This document shows, one piece after another, positions 30,714-44,476 of a DNA stretch of 64,000 nucleotides. How positions within the stretch are numbered: the first letter of the stretch is position 1; each line of letters starts with the position of its first letter. The notes beneath the pieces were generated by a model, which did not search any database, had not been told where the DNA came from, and saw only the letters and a program-made list of their open reading frames with translations. The stretch is from Selaginella moellendorffii (taxonomy: Eukaryota; Streptophyta; Lycopodiopsida; Selaginellales; Selaginellaceae), in contig NW_003314289.1 in assembly GCF_000143415.4 (NCBI RefSeq), forward strand, positions 1,296,293 through 1,360,292. The letters run 5' to 3'. A program made the position numbers and the translations under genes.

Positions 30714-31757
30714 CTAGATGTTGTGATATAAAGCTGCAGTGAACATCACGGCCATTGAGGCGGCAAACAATGCGACTATGCCCGCTGGACTCCCTTCTTT
30801 CTTCACGAGACAGCGTTCACCTGCAAGGAAGAAGAAGATCAAACTCACTGAAAAAGTTTAGAGCTTGCCTGTCCAGGCCATGACGCCCAAGGACGCTCCA
30901 AGTCCCAGAACATAAGCGTCCAAGCCGGCTCCACTAGAGACAGAGAAACACATGTGGATTACCATCGAGACACAAAAACAATGGCAAAACAGTAGAAAAC
31001 AGTAGACGCTTCACGGACAAAACAAGATAAGAACTTGCAAGGCACAAACAAGCATAGCATTCAAACTAGGAAAGAACGCAGGCAACAAAAGAACTTAAAG
31101 AAAGGTGACCAGGGAAACAAACTTACAAGCAAGCAAAAGAAGAGAAGCTTACGAGTTTAGGCGGATAGCGGCGAGCGCGAGGAGGCAAAAGAGGCCGAGT
31201 CCAGTCCGAAAGAATCCCGCATCGAGGCTGTCATCTTTCACCCACACCGCGATGCAGTATCCCAGATGGAACGCTGCGAAGGCCAGAGTAAGAACCGGAA
31301 GAAGGAACACGTACTCTCCTCCTTCATCGTCGCCTTCTCCACCACCATCGCCACCACCATCGCCATCGTCACCACGACCTCTTCCACCGCCACACGGGCC
31401 TCCATTGCTCTTCTTGAGTGTCTTCTTATCGCAAGTTCCCATCCCGTTGATCATGTCCACTGCCCAGGGACTGTATCTCATCTGTAAGTTCGTCCTCACT
31501 CCAAAGTCTCGCAAGTCCCTGTCCAGGAGCTCCGGCGGCATCGCTGAATCATCGTCCCGGAAGCAAACGATGAGCTTGGAGCTCTCCTGATCAACTGCCG
31601 GCACTAGAGGCGGCAGCACCATGAGATCCTCCAGCAAACCCTGGCTACCTGTCAGCTGAGAGTAGAAATTCTTGGACGATCTCGACGCTGGCGAGTGGAA
31701 TATGTGCCTGTGGACACCGGCCTGCCACCAGTAGACGTGCGCCAGGCACTGCGCCAT
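30714..31757 (-). CDS. Uncharacterised four-TM membrane protein
   Basis: Three exons: 31153-31757, 30869-30933 and 30714-30820, phases 2/1, 258 residues. The second intron (30821-30868, 48 nt) has a GC donor (ACAG|GCAAGC) and an AG acceptor, and phases close only with it. The N-terminal 100 residues are soluble and contain KLIVCFRDDDSAMPPELLDR. A Gly/Asp-rich low-complexity stretch follows. Four hydrophobic segments end the chain: VFLLPVLTLAFAAFHLGYCI, FFRTGLGLFCLLALAAIRL, DAYVLGLGASLGVMAW and GIVALFAASMAVMFTAALY. I do not recognise the family with confidence. A telo-box-like AAACCCTAG lies upstream near 31,924. Two decayed partial copies lie on its 3' side. Which of the three is ancestral is inferred from intactness only. 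Confidence 0.75.
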
Positions 31758-32004
31758 TCCAATGACATACAGATCGATCGCAGCCCTGGTTTCTCAAAGA
31801 TCTCTCACGCGCTCATTCCCGGAGATTCTTCTATCTGGCAGCGATCTGGGAATGCGGTCGAGCACGGTTGATCGTACCTCATCGATGCCGCGTCGCGGCT
31901 GCCATGGCTCGCTTCGCCCTCGTGAAACCCTAGAAATCCAGAATACTCTTTTTTACATTAAAATTTACATCCGCTAGCGTGGCACTAACGTCCGTTCCAT
32001 TGGT
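31758..32004. other. Promoter side of membrane gene
   Basis: 5' flank with GAAACCCTAGA near 31,924; no coding segment. Confidence 0.3.
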
Positions 32005-33665
<1,661 letters not shown>

Positions 33666-36141
33666 TAGACCCAAGCAGGTAAAATAATTAATGCCCTTCA
33701 GGCCATTTTTTGGCCATTTTTTTTTCAAAATGCTTTAAATGTAGCCATGCTTTAAATGCTTTAAATGTAGCCCTTTTTCTTGGAAAACAATAAAATAAAA
33801 TATTCTGTTAGAATATATTTTTTCTTTCTTAAGGGATGAATGAATATTCCAAATTTAATGAGCATGGCACTTTTCTCCATGAAGTGTATATTTTTATAAA
33901 GAACAAAATCCTTCCTACCTCCAAAGGTCTCATACTGGTAAATGATTATGGAATGGGGGTTTTATAATCTAAGTTAAACATAATATGTACCTAAAATACT
34001 CTAGAAATTTTGGAGTTGCTGTATTAAAAACCATCCTCACTAATTAAGTAGATTAAAAATTCATTTGAACCTATATAATTGTTATTCACAAATTTCTGGT
34101 TAAAAAGAGATTTTTTGGGGCCAAGTAAAATGGGAATATTGAAGTTTACCACAAACATAAAATTTTCAATTATATATTTTAACATTTTGATATCTTAATA
34201 TTTCAAAAATTTGATATTTCAATAGTTGACCACCACACATTAGGCTAAAAACATGTAGATAACATTCAAAACACTTATTCATTCATTCATTTTTAAAAGT
34301 TTTACAAAGATATGAAACATGAAAGGCAAAAAATCTATAAGTAATTGTAGCATAAAAGAATGTGAGAATGTTAATTTTTTATTACTACTAAAATCCTTAT
34401 ATTACACTCTTATTCATTACCCATCTAGAAATATAAAAACCATTGTCACCATTAATAAAAATGTTTTTGTTATTTTTGAAATAACATTTGAGCAAGAGAA
34501 AAAAATAAACAGACAGTATGGTAGAAAGCACAAAAAGTCTACTCTATAGAATTTTCTATAGCATTTATAATTCACTTAATATTATAAATAAAAACATGTT
34601 GTTTATTTATTTCCCATTCCTCTTTATATGAGCATGATATATTATAGTAGTGCATCTCTATAATAGTATAAGTATGTAGTATATTTATCTTGTATTATAT
34701 GATATGAATGATATATATGAATAAAAAAGTTAAATTTATATATAATTTCAAGATTAAAAGGTAATCTTACAAAAAAGCGTACTTGCACGCTTGCATGTGT
34801 TTGCTATTATTCTAAATGGTAAACCTGCTAGAGCTTCATATTAATTATGAGCTTCTAGTACCCTAGAGCCTACCAAGATTGATAATTAAGATTCAGTCTA
34901 TTGCCATATTATAATAAAACCTCATTCTTGAGTATATTAATCAGTAACAAACAATATAGTCAGCAAAGAATTCTTGAGAATTTAATTCTTTTTTGAGTGT
35001 TAGAATAGTTAGAAAGAAGTATACTTTTGGTCTTGGAGGATTCTCATTTAATTCTCCACCTCCATCCCCAAACTCAAACAACAATCCACCTTCAACTCCA
35101 AGCAATAACTTTCTAGAAGTCTTTTTAACAATTGTTTCATTTATAGCCTTAAGTACAACTAAATAGGAGTTTCGTTTTTATGATGTTGTTATAAGAGTTA
35201 GAGTGCTTTAAGAGTGATATCACTATTTTCATCAAGATCCTTTTCTAGATATGACTAGAGAGCTTGAATGTATAAATATATACTATCTTCGATGTCCACT
35301 TTTATTTAAATAAGATAGATAATTCTATAGATTTAGTGAATTTTCTTGAGCATTGTCACTAATGCACAAGAGTTGGTTTGGAAGGTGTGTATATGTGGAT
35401 GTATAAAAAAATCAAGAAAGAGTTAAAAATATGCAACTACTATGATTTCATAGTGAAGAAAAATATTCTATTGGTAAACACTACATTAATGAGTGTTGAA
35501 TCTAATATAGTGGCTGATGCTTTATTTTATGTTCATCATGTAACAAAGCTACATATATAATTTTGTTATCATTTAAGTAAAGTGGTCAGTGAATTTAAAC
35601 AATTGGTTGAGCATGATTAGATTTAGAATGTTAAGGTGGTCTGTTTACAAGCTTAGATAAAAGCCCCTTTCTCATTGATGGATGGAATTCTATATTACAA
35701 TGGTTGTATATATTTTCCATTTGATTAATAAGGTTTTATTCCACTATCATTATAATGAATACCATTTTATTAATTTATTTTTTAAGTTTAGTTCATTATG
35801 AGAAAAGTGTAGAATTTATATTTTTTTAGAATGATAGTATTTTGTGTAAACACATGACTATATATAATTATAATACAAGTGGTTTGAACATTGTTATAAC
35901 TCTGAAGCCCCATTTATGAGACTAACAATCTAAAATATCAAGAATCTATGTATTGTTAGTGCATAATAAAAACTCATTCCCTAGAGTTTAACATAATATA
36001 AATATTGATAGGAATGTTTTTACCATTCAAATTTTAATTTGTTTGATGTATAGGAAAGAATGTTAAGTACTCACACTTGGCTCTTATGCATTTTATATAA
36101 GTCTCCACCTCCATCTTTAATTTCTACTAATATTTTGCCTT
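33666..36141. other. AT-rich region, no gene seen
   Basis: About 2.5 kb of very AT-rich DNA. A short tandem repeat of ATGCTTTAAATGTAGCC-like units lies near 33,729-33,772. Short open frames near 34,319-34,549 and 35,378-35,560 have AT-driven composition and no recognisable domain. No RNA gene is seen. Confidence 0.4.
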
Positions 36142-36663
36142 TGTAGCACATATGGTTTTCACTCTTTATCCTATAGTGATTTACTATACGATAACCATGA
36201 AGTGGAACCTAAACCCTTTATGTGCCATGTGTCACATATTATATGCCATATACCATATGCCACATGTTCAAGGACAGTAGAGCAGAACACAAGTTTTAGG
36301 GCCTTATGCCATTGAATGAAAGAATGGGGCTAAACTCTCAAACTTGCAATTAAAGAGTAAATGAATTGGAATATAGAACAACTTTTGAGTGTTTAACCCA
36401 AGAAACAAAGGGACAAGAGTATAGAGCGATTTGGAACAATTCTAAAGCTTTTAGTATCCCAATGCCAGAACCAACATGCAAAATAGAGTCTAGTGTTATT
36501 TTAGCATATTAATGGTATAATGTGAAGATATACGTACTCCACCAACTAACATAGTGTGAAACTTGGGTTTAAACCTAAGCCAATGCAAAAAAATGACAGG
36601 CACATAAGTAGGAGTTAAACTATGCCTTAGGTTAGTCGGTCATGCTTGACTTACCCACTAATC

Positions 36664-38246
36664 TGTGAGACACAAAATCCCTAGGCCCCAAAGTGGAGCC
36701 GGAAGGGTGCCATGTGGTAGTGGCCGAAGCGAAAGCCAAACGAGCGTAACACATTTGGACTAAAAGCTCCGACTTGATAGGTCAAGAGCGGGAGTGGAAC
36801 TCCCAACAAAGTGCTCGAGGAATGAGCACAAAGCGAGCAATAAACGAGGCTCTAAAAAAAGGGGCCCAAAAGGACAAACACATGACACGTGGGAGTCCGA
36901 GATGGACCGAGACGGAGTCCGAGATGGAGTCTGAGATGGAGTTTGAGATGGACCCAAGATGGAGTCCGAGATGGATTGAGACAGAGTCCAAGATGGAGTC
37001 CGAGATGGACCCGAGATGGAGTCCGAGATGGAGTCTGAGAAGGACCCGAGATGGAGTCCGAGGTCGAGACCGAGACCAGGACCAAGACCGAGATCGGGAC
37101 CAAGACCGAGACTGAGGCTAAGGCCGAGACCAAGCCCAAGCCCGAGCCCGAGTCCGAGTCTGAGTCCGAGTCCGAGTCCGAGTCCAAGTCCGAGTCCGAG
37201 TCCGAGTCTGAGTCCGAGTCCGAGTCCGAGTCCGAGTCCGAGTCCGAGTCCGAGTCTGAGAGGGTGAAAGCCCAAAGCATTCGTCTCCCAGACCCTGGTG
37301 AGCTCCAAAAGTATAGTAAGGGGGAGGACTGCAATGGAGCCAGTTTGGCCAGGAAAGGCCAGTTTGGCCCAAGAAGGCTGTACCTAGTGTTAGGTGATGA
37401 GCTGCCCATTGGGAAGTCCAAGACTAGAGTGAACACGGTCTAACAAGCGGGGTAGCTTGGTGAAGTGTTCAAGAGCCAGCTCTAGTTCCCCCGGGAGATC
37501 GACTGACCGATGCTCCTAGTCCAAGTGTGGGTGGCACTACCTACTTGGATACCTGGCGTGGCTCAACGGAACCTCGCTCTAAGCCCATGGCTAGAGCACC
37601 TAAAGGCGGAAAGCGGGAAGAGTACCCACGAGGCTCGCGTAAGGCCACAGTGTTCCTAAATGTTGTCCCAAAGGCCCAGACTGTGGAGAGGAAGAGGAGT
37701 AGTCCTCTGGTGTAGTGACCAAGGATATAGTTGGGTGCTAAGGAAGTCCCAGAGGATCGTGGGACTTGGTGGTTGGGCCTGTTGGCCTTGACCCAGTGGC
37801 AGTGTTGGCGAACACGGCCATGAGCAGAAAGGGACTTGGTGGGGACTGGAAAAGGGATAGTGGGGAAGGCAATTCCCTATGTCTGTGAGCATCTTAAGGA
37901 TGCTAAGGAGTGGATCTAGGATGATCACTCATGAACAGATGGCCCAGTCTTTGAGAGATGGGACTATGATGGAGGTGGTGTCGGACCACCGGTGTGACCA
38001 ACATGAATGGGCATGGCCTTAGTGTAACGGGCTAATATGTTGGTGGTACCTTGTGGTGTCGGTTATGGGATCAGACACGTGGAGCACTTGGACCAAGTGC
38101 AAAGGTTGAGTGGCGGGGATGCCATTCTCGGGGCTAGCAAGCCCAAGTCTGAAATAGGACTTATGGAGGTTGTGAGTGAGACTCCTCCAAGTGGTCAAAG
38201 GTGTGGTTAAGTGACTAAAGTAGAATGGAAAAATTAGTCGCTTACA
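36664..38246 (+). repeat. Element B 5' LTR
   Basis: 1,583 bp. It contains a 6-bp-periodic GAGNNN array (about 36,893-37,262), then GGGTGAAAGCCCAAAGC and the motif TCCAAAAGTATAGTAAGG, here uninterrupted. It continues GGACTGCAATGGAGCCAG, the sequence that flanks element A in the 3' LTR. Confidence 0.85.
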
Positions 38247-38266
38247 ACTTAGTATCGGAACTATTC
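38247..38266 (+). other. Element B primer-binding site
   Basis: CTTAGTATCGGAACTATT directly follows the 5' LTR. It resembles TGGTATCAGAGC, the site complementary to initiator tRNA-Met used by most plant LTR elements, with several substitutions. Element A has a closer match. Confidence 0.6.
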
Positions 38267-40734
38267 CTTAGTCTGACTTTTATTGGTGCTCAAGTATATC
38301 ACCATTGATGTTGGCATCAGAAGGTCCTAGGAGTGGGCCTATCCTTGAGGAGTAGCATGTCGAGAGGACATGGCTCTCCACTCAAGTTCATGTGTGAACT
38401 TGGGTGCGATGTGGTGGATAGAAAAGGGGCTAATAAGGGAATAATTTTGGGATCTTGGGAAAAATAAAAGGGTTTCCTCAAAGAGTTGAGGATGTGATCC
38501 AGATGAGTGTTTGACGTAGCCAATTGGCTAATATAGTTGTGGTAAACAACTATAGTTGGGATCACGTGAAAGATAGAGACTCCAAAGCAATAAAGGAGTC
38601 ACAAGATTATCCTCATATAGTTAAGGTTGGTGCTCATGAATGTGAAACCAGAAGTAATGACCGTGGGAGGTCAAATACAAAAAAGGATACGAGTCCTTGA
38701 AATGGTAGCCAGAGCTACCTCTAATAAATGCTGGAACAACCCAAAGGAGTTGGGGGTGTACTTAAAGATGAGTTGCTATTCTCATCACATGGACAAGTAG
38801 TCATAAGGGGTAAAGGTTAGCCCCAAGAAAATCATCAAGTGTCTGAGTAACACTTGCAAAGATTGTCCTTGTGAGTAGGACATGAAAACAAGAAGTTATG
38901 TTTCAGCGAGTTGGCATCTTGAAAACTAAGACCTCGCAGGTTGTTGGATTAACAAAGTTTAAAATGCTGAATGACTCAAGTGGAGTTAGGGAATGGTCCT
39001 AAAGGATTGGTTGAAGCATTTGGACTAAGGTGTATAGTGTCCCATGAGGTATGGGGAGGATCATAAGATCCAAGTATGAGAACAATAGGTATCTCATTGA
39101 TGGCAAAATGTGCCATACTAAAGTTGTGGGAAAAATGTTCTCAAAAGAAAGCAACTTTGGCCCAGAGTTAGGTGCAAACACTATAGTGCAGTGCTAATAA
39201 ATAGTTGGCATGAGAAACAACTGTGTTGGTCTTGGTAGAAGACCGAAACACAAATGCAAGTGTCATAAAGGTAGGCTCATGGAGCCGATAGTGTGAAGAC
39301 ACCAAATGTGCCAAGGTGTTATACTTTGAAGTTATGTTGGTGGGTTCATGAGAACTCTTTGCCAAGGGAATCCCAATGGAAATGGGAATGGCATAGCCTA
39401 AGCTGGAAGGCATATGGTAGAGTGTGGTGACCAAAACAATGATAGAGGTGTGGAAGCACTAGCAATGAGCTATAGGACTTGACAACTATAAAGAAAATAA
39501 GCAAAAGGTGCAAGATAATTGGTTAAACTGGTAGAAGGTAGCTACCCAAGACTCCTTAATGGCATAAGGAAGTTAGATATACCCTTATGAGGGATAAATT
39601 GCTTATGTTACGATATAGTAAGTCAATGTCATAAAAGGGAATGCTCATTGTCAAAGAGGCCATCATTTGGGACATCCAAACATTCTAGAACACCAGGAGG
39701 TGGTGTTTGATGTCGCGAGGGCAATAGATAAAGCCTAAGGGACTAAGTCCTTAGCGAATGATGGATAGAAGGTGCTATCCAAATGTCCAAGGTTGCGGAG
39801 ACGGGAGAATACTGTCTACCCGAATTGGACAAAGCCAAAAAATGGAATTTTAGCAAGGCTAGTGATAGGCATGTAAGGGCCCATAAGCAACAACATTAAT
39901 CTTGGTGTGTGGGATTATAAAGTGAGCATACCCGAATTGAAGAACCACTCTCTAAGCTATCGGGTCGGTTCATCCCTAAGAATACTTGCTAAGGCACGAT
40001 GGAAAGTGGAAAGCTATCCTCCTAGTTTGGAGGAGAATGACCGAAGGAAATGTGTGAAGCCAAAAGCAAGTGGTAAAAGGGTAGAACCAAACCATAGGAA
40101 TCGAAGGGCATAACCAAGAGTGGTTATGCCAGTTGGGAGTGGAGAATCAAGTGGGGGCTCGAGGGTGTTGTTGCTAGCAACCGTAATGTCATGGAGAATT
40201 TAAAATATGGAATTGTCCATATTAGACTATATGGCAACTAGAAAGCTTGCGAAAAAGGAAGCCTTAGCAAGGTAAAGGACATAGTTCCTTCAAAAGTTCC
40301 CAAAGACGATTCTAGGTAGCTTAGTACCTAGAAAGCTAAGCGTAAATGGTTCCTAGAGCGCGCGAAATCAGAGTGGTGCAGCAGAAGTGTGGTTTTGAAG
40401 CTGGCCATGAAGCGAGGCTATCAAGGTTGGGGAAGTGGTTCCCAAATGTTCAAAGAAAGGGCTTTGAACGACAGTCGATGGTTAAGAACTTTCACACTTA
40501 TGCATGAACCATGTTACGGTGGCCGGATGACTTGCTAAGTGAGATTGGCAGGTCATAGGGAACAAATCCCCTAGTTGAAGGTGCTAACTTCAAAAGGGGT
40601 GGCCCATGGGGCCAAACATGGAGGAGTCCGTGCATGATCACAAACTTGTCAAGCGAGAGGACTTGGCAGTGCAGAGGGACTAGGTTCCTAAGCTATGATT
40701 TATAGTGTGCTTTAAGTACATGTTAGTGCACCGG

Positions 40735-40840
40735 CATGGGGATTCACGCCAGGCATCCGGTGTGATGCTGTCCGTATATGCATATACGGAGGTTGGGTTC
40801 AAGTCCCGACCCTTTAGTGCTTGGGTTCGAGTCCCAAATC
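40735..40840 (+). other. Hairpin cluster with T-arm mimics (element B)
   Basis: Contains CACCGG...CCGGTG, the perfect 20-bp palindrome TCCGTATATGCATATACGGA (40771-40790), then GGTTGGGTTCAAGTCCCGACC (40791-40811; 7-bp stem with one G-T pair) and TTGGGTTCGAGTCCCAA (40821-40837; perfect 5-bp stem, 7-nt loop). The last two have T-arm form with B-box cores. An equivalent cluster is found in element A. Confidence 0.6.
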
Positions 40841-42925
40841 ACTAGGGCGTGGTGATGGTTTGGAATATGAGGACACTCATATTTCGGTGGTCATGGACTC
40901 TCAATGAGGAGATTGGCTTGGGCACACCGCCAAGCGGGGGATGCCCCAGAGTTGTGATGCACAATTAGATTGCTTAGAGTGAAAGCTTAGCATATCTAAC
41001 TTAAACACTTTGGTGTAAAGGGCACCAAGGACGTGGTGAATGAGATGGGGACACCCAGTCTCAGTTGCTATGGATCTTTAGCTAGAAGGGTTAGCTTGGG
41101 ATTAAAGGGTCAAGATGAGATCACTAAGTGATCTTATGGCTAAACAAGGACAAGGTTGTTGTTTAGGTTAAGGATTATAATTCCTAGTTTAAAGTGTTGA
41201 TTTGAACTATTGATAATGGTGTGGCTTGGTCAAGGTGACCAAGTGAGAAGAACACCTAAGGGAAATGAGTTATGTCAATGCTATAGCATAGCAAGTCCGA
41301 GGAAAGAAGTCTCTATAAGAGATCCAAGGGAGGGTCTCAAAAGTTGGGCTATGGATAAAGCCCATGGCAGAAAATGTTAAAGAGACGTACTAGGGGTGAA
41401 CACCCTCTGGACTTGGCAAAGCAAAGTGTTTGCTATGGAACTGAAAAGAAACCTCGAAAATGAAGGTAGCGATCCTATGTTGCTGGGTGCAACAATCAAG
41501 GATAGGAGCAAAAGACTAGTGGCTAAGAAAAGAGCCATGGGAATCATGGGAAAGAATCCAAATGGCAAAGTTAGGCCGAGAACACTAATGTGTTAGGTGC
41601 TAACGGATTGTGGGAAAGGCAATGTTTCCCCAAAGATGGATTCCCAACCGCTGCGATTTGGTGAAAGTGGATGCTCCAAAGGGGGGAGTGGTAAGGTAGC
41701 CAAATAATAGGGCCATAGGCAACCCTAGCACCAATTATGATAACTAGAACTTAATGCCCAAAGGTGGCATGATATCAAAGAGAGTATGATGATACCCTCA
41801 AGTAAAGAACTTCCTAGGATAGGGAAGTTGAGTTGCACCATGTGCAACGTGAGGTGTTGGAGACACCTAGAAAATTGACTCGGAGAAGTCAAAATTAAAA
41901 GTTCCAAACTGCAAAGGTTATGTCAATGGAATCTGAGACTACTCGAGAATGAGTGGTGGAATTGAGTTAGAGAGGGTGTTTCTAACAGATTTAGCGAGAA
42001 CTGAACCAATAAAAGGGAGCAAACCACCCCAGGTGGTCGAGTGAGTCTCTATGTTGGAGAGACTATGCTCCTTAGAGGATGGATAAGGCATGGTGAGCTT
42101 TCGGGGTCAAACCATAGACAAAATTGGCTAGGTGCCAAGGATGGAAATGGTAATACCTGTGGGTGTTACTTTATAAAAGGGTTTACCATTCGATGAGGAT
42201 ATCGAACTTCGTCTATGGGTGATGGAGTTGTGAGACACAAAATCCCTAGGCGCCAAAGTGGAGCCGAAAGGGCACCATGTGGTAGTGGCAGAAGCGAAAG
42301 CCAAACGAGCGTAACATGTTTGGACTAAAAGCTCCGACTTGATAGGTCAAGAGCGGGAGTGGAACTCCTAACAAAGTGCTCGAGGAATGAGCACGAAGTG
42401 AGCAATAAGCGAGGCTCTAAAAAAAGGGACCCAAAAGGACGAACACATGACACATGGGAGTCCAAGATGGACCAGACGGAGTTCGAGATGGAGTCCGAGA
42501 TGGACCGAGACAGAGTCCGAGATAGACCCCAAATGGAGTCCGAGATGGACCGAGACGGAGTCTGAGATGGACCGAGATGGAGTCCGAGATGGACCAAGAT
42601 GGAGTTCGAGATGGACCCGAGATGGAGACTGAGATGGAGTCTGAGAAGGACCCGAGATGGAGTCCGAGGTCGAGACCGAGACCAGGACCGAGACTGAGAC
42701 CGGGACCGAGACCAAGACCGAGACCGAGACTGGGACCAAGACCGAGACCGAGACTGGGACCAAGACCGAGACCGAGGCTAAGCCCGAGCCCGAGCCCGAG
42801 CCCGAGTCTGAGTCCGAGTCCGAGTTTGAGTCCGAGTTCGAGTCTGAGAGGGTGAAAGCCCAAAGCATTCTTCTCTCAGACCCTGGGGGGTTTGGTGAGC
42901 TCCAAAAGTATAGTAAGGGGGAGGA

Positions 42926-44073
42926 TGTAAGCCACAAATTTTTCCTTTCCAATTTGCCAGCTTACCTCGCCTATCCGACCAACTCCGCCTTGGCTTGTGC
43001 TAAGTTCCCTCGCCAAGGTTCTCGCCTATGGTGCCAGCTCCTACTTGGTTTCAGCTACTTACTGCACGAGCAACGGAGTGTTAGCCATCCATCTACGGAT
43101 TCCCAAATCTCTCCCAATCCCCCTCCCCGGGTTAGACTGGACTTAAGGTTCGGCTACACTCCCCGCAGGCACAAGCAGCCAAGCACACCAAGCCTCCAGA
43201 TTCCTAACACCCCAAGGTACCGCAAGGCTTGATCATGGGACCCTCTAAATCCCAAGCCTTGGGTGCAGCACTTGCTTCGGGACGTCGGGGCGAAACACCG
43301 TGGCCTAACGGCCCGGTATGGGTACCTCTACCCCCCCACTTCCATCCCGAAGGAAAGGCCCAAGCCCCCGGAAGGGCGAGGACCAATGAGCCACAAGGTA
43401 CTCAAGTGGGGCACCACTCCACCTGAGCCGGGAGCACCGCAATCGGTTTCCCTTTCGGGAGTGGGAGCTGCTCTTGAGCACTTCCTTGGATGGCCCCTCC
43501 GGCACCAGCCAAGTCCATGCTCACTCCCACCCAAGGCCCCTCGGTCCCAGTCCCAACCTCAAGTCGGTTTGGAAGCCCAACTGGAGAGTCCCTTCTAAAC
43601 TGGTTCCTGGACCTCACTATCCCTACTATACTTTTGGAACCCCCTGCAGCCCCCCCCCCCCTGGGAGACGCACGCTTTGGGCTTTCACCCCTTGACCCGT
43701 ATTAGTATTTGGACTTAGTCTCTGGCTCGATCTCGGATCCGATTTCGGATCCGACTTCGGATTCGGGTTCGGACTCGATCACGGACTCGATCTCGGACCC
43801 GATCTCGGACCCGACCTCGGACTCGACCTCGGACTCGGTCTCGGACCCGATTTCGGATCCGGACTCCGTCTCGAACTCGGTCTCGAACTCGGACTCGAAC
43901 TCGGTCCCCGAGTCGGTCTCGGACTCGATTCCGGACTCTATCTCGAACTCGGTCCTAGAGTCGGTCTTGGACTCGATCCTCGACTTGGTCCCATCCGATG
44001 AACTCTTTGTCATTTCGGTCAAGCTTTTGGGGATCCTTTAGCCTACGACATCTCGGGGAGTCGATTCCTTACA
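42926..44073 (-). repeat. Element A 3' LTR (left)
   Basis: 1,148 bp, TGTAAGCCACAAATTTTTCC to GATTCCTTACA on the plus strand. In sense orientation: a GAGNNN array (about 43,720-43,985), GGTGAAAGCCCAAAGCGTGC, a run of 12 G, then GGTTCCAAAAGTATAGTAGG. Confidence 0.92.
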
Positions 44074-44259
44074 ACTCCACCACCCATAGAAGAAGTTCGA
44101 TGCCCACATCGAACGTCTCGTTTTATCCTACGACTTGTTGTCCATGTCTCCGGGGGCATCCCCCCACTTAGCGGTGTGCCTAAGTTAGCCTCCCCGGCCA
44201 AGAGCCCATGACAACGGAATATAGGTGTCCCTATACTCCTTACCTCACCACGCCCTAGT

Positions 44260-44395
44260 ATAGGGTCGGGACTTGAACCCAGCCTTGCTTTACTAGGGGG
44301 TTGGGACTCGAACCCAACCTCCGTAGAATACGTCTACGGATTCGACATCCCCGCGGGGAGTCGGGCGTAGTGCCCTACGCCTGGTCGACCTATCC
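44260..44395 (-). other. Hairpin cluster with T-arm mimics (element A)
   Basis: Read on the minus strand: GGCGTAG/CTACGCC, CCCCGCGGGG, TCCGTAG-7 nt-CTACGGA, then GGTTGGG-TTCGAGT-CCCAACC (44299-44319, perfect 7-bp stem and 7-nt loop) and GGGTTCAAGTCCCGACCC (about 44,264-44,283). It lies between the chromodomain stop and the 3' LTR. Order and type of hairpins match element B at 40.8 kb although the sequences differ. Confidence 0.6.
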
Positions 44396-44476
44396 AACCC
44401 ATGCTAATTAGCTTACCTTTGGCGCGCCTTCGGGTCCCAACATATGCCATTTGCTCAACTTTGCAAATTAATATTT

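Noticed and set aside
34319-34549. Small gene in the AT-rich region
   Set aside because: Asn/Lys/Ile-rich translation expected from base composition; no domain.
40771-40790. CRISPR-like or origin palindrome
   Set aside because: Single palindrome inside a plant LTR element; no spaced repeat array.
43709-44041. Ser/Asp and Glu/Ser repeat proteins in the LTRs
   Set aside because: Open in all frames because of the 6-bp repeat; no start context or conserved flanking domain.
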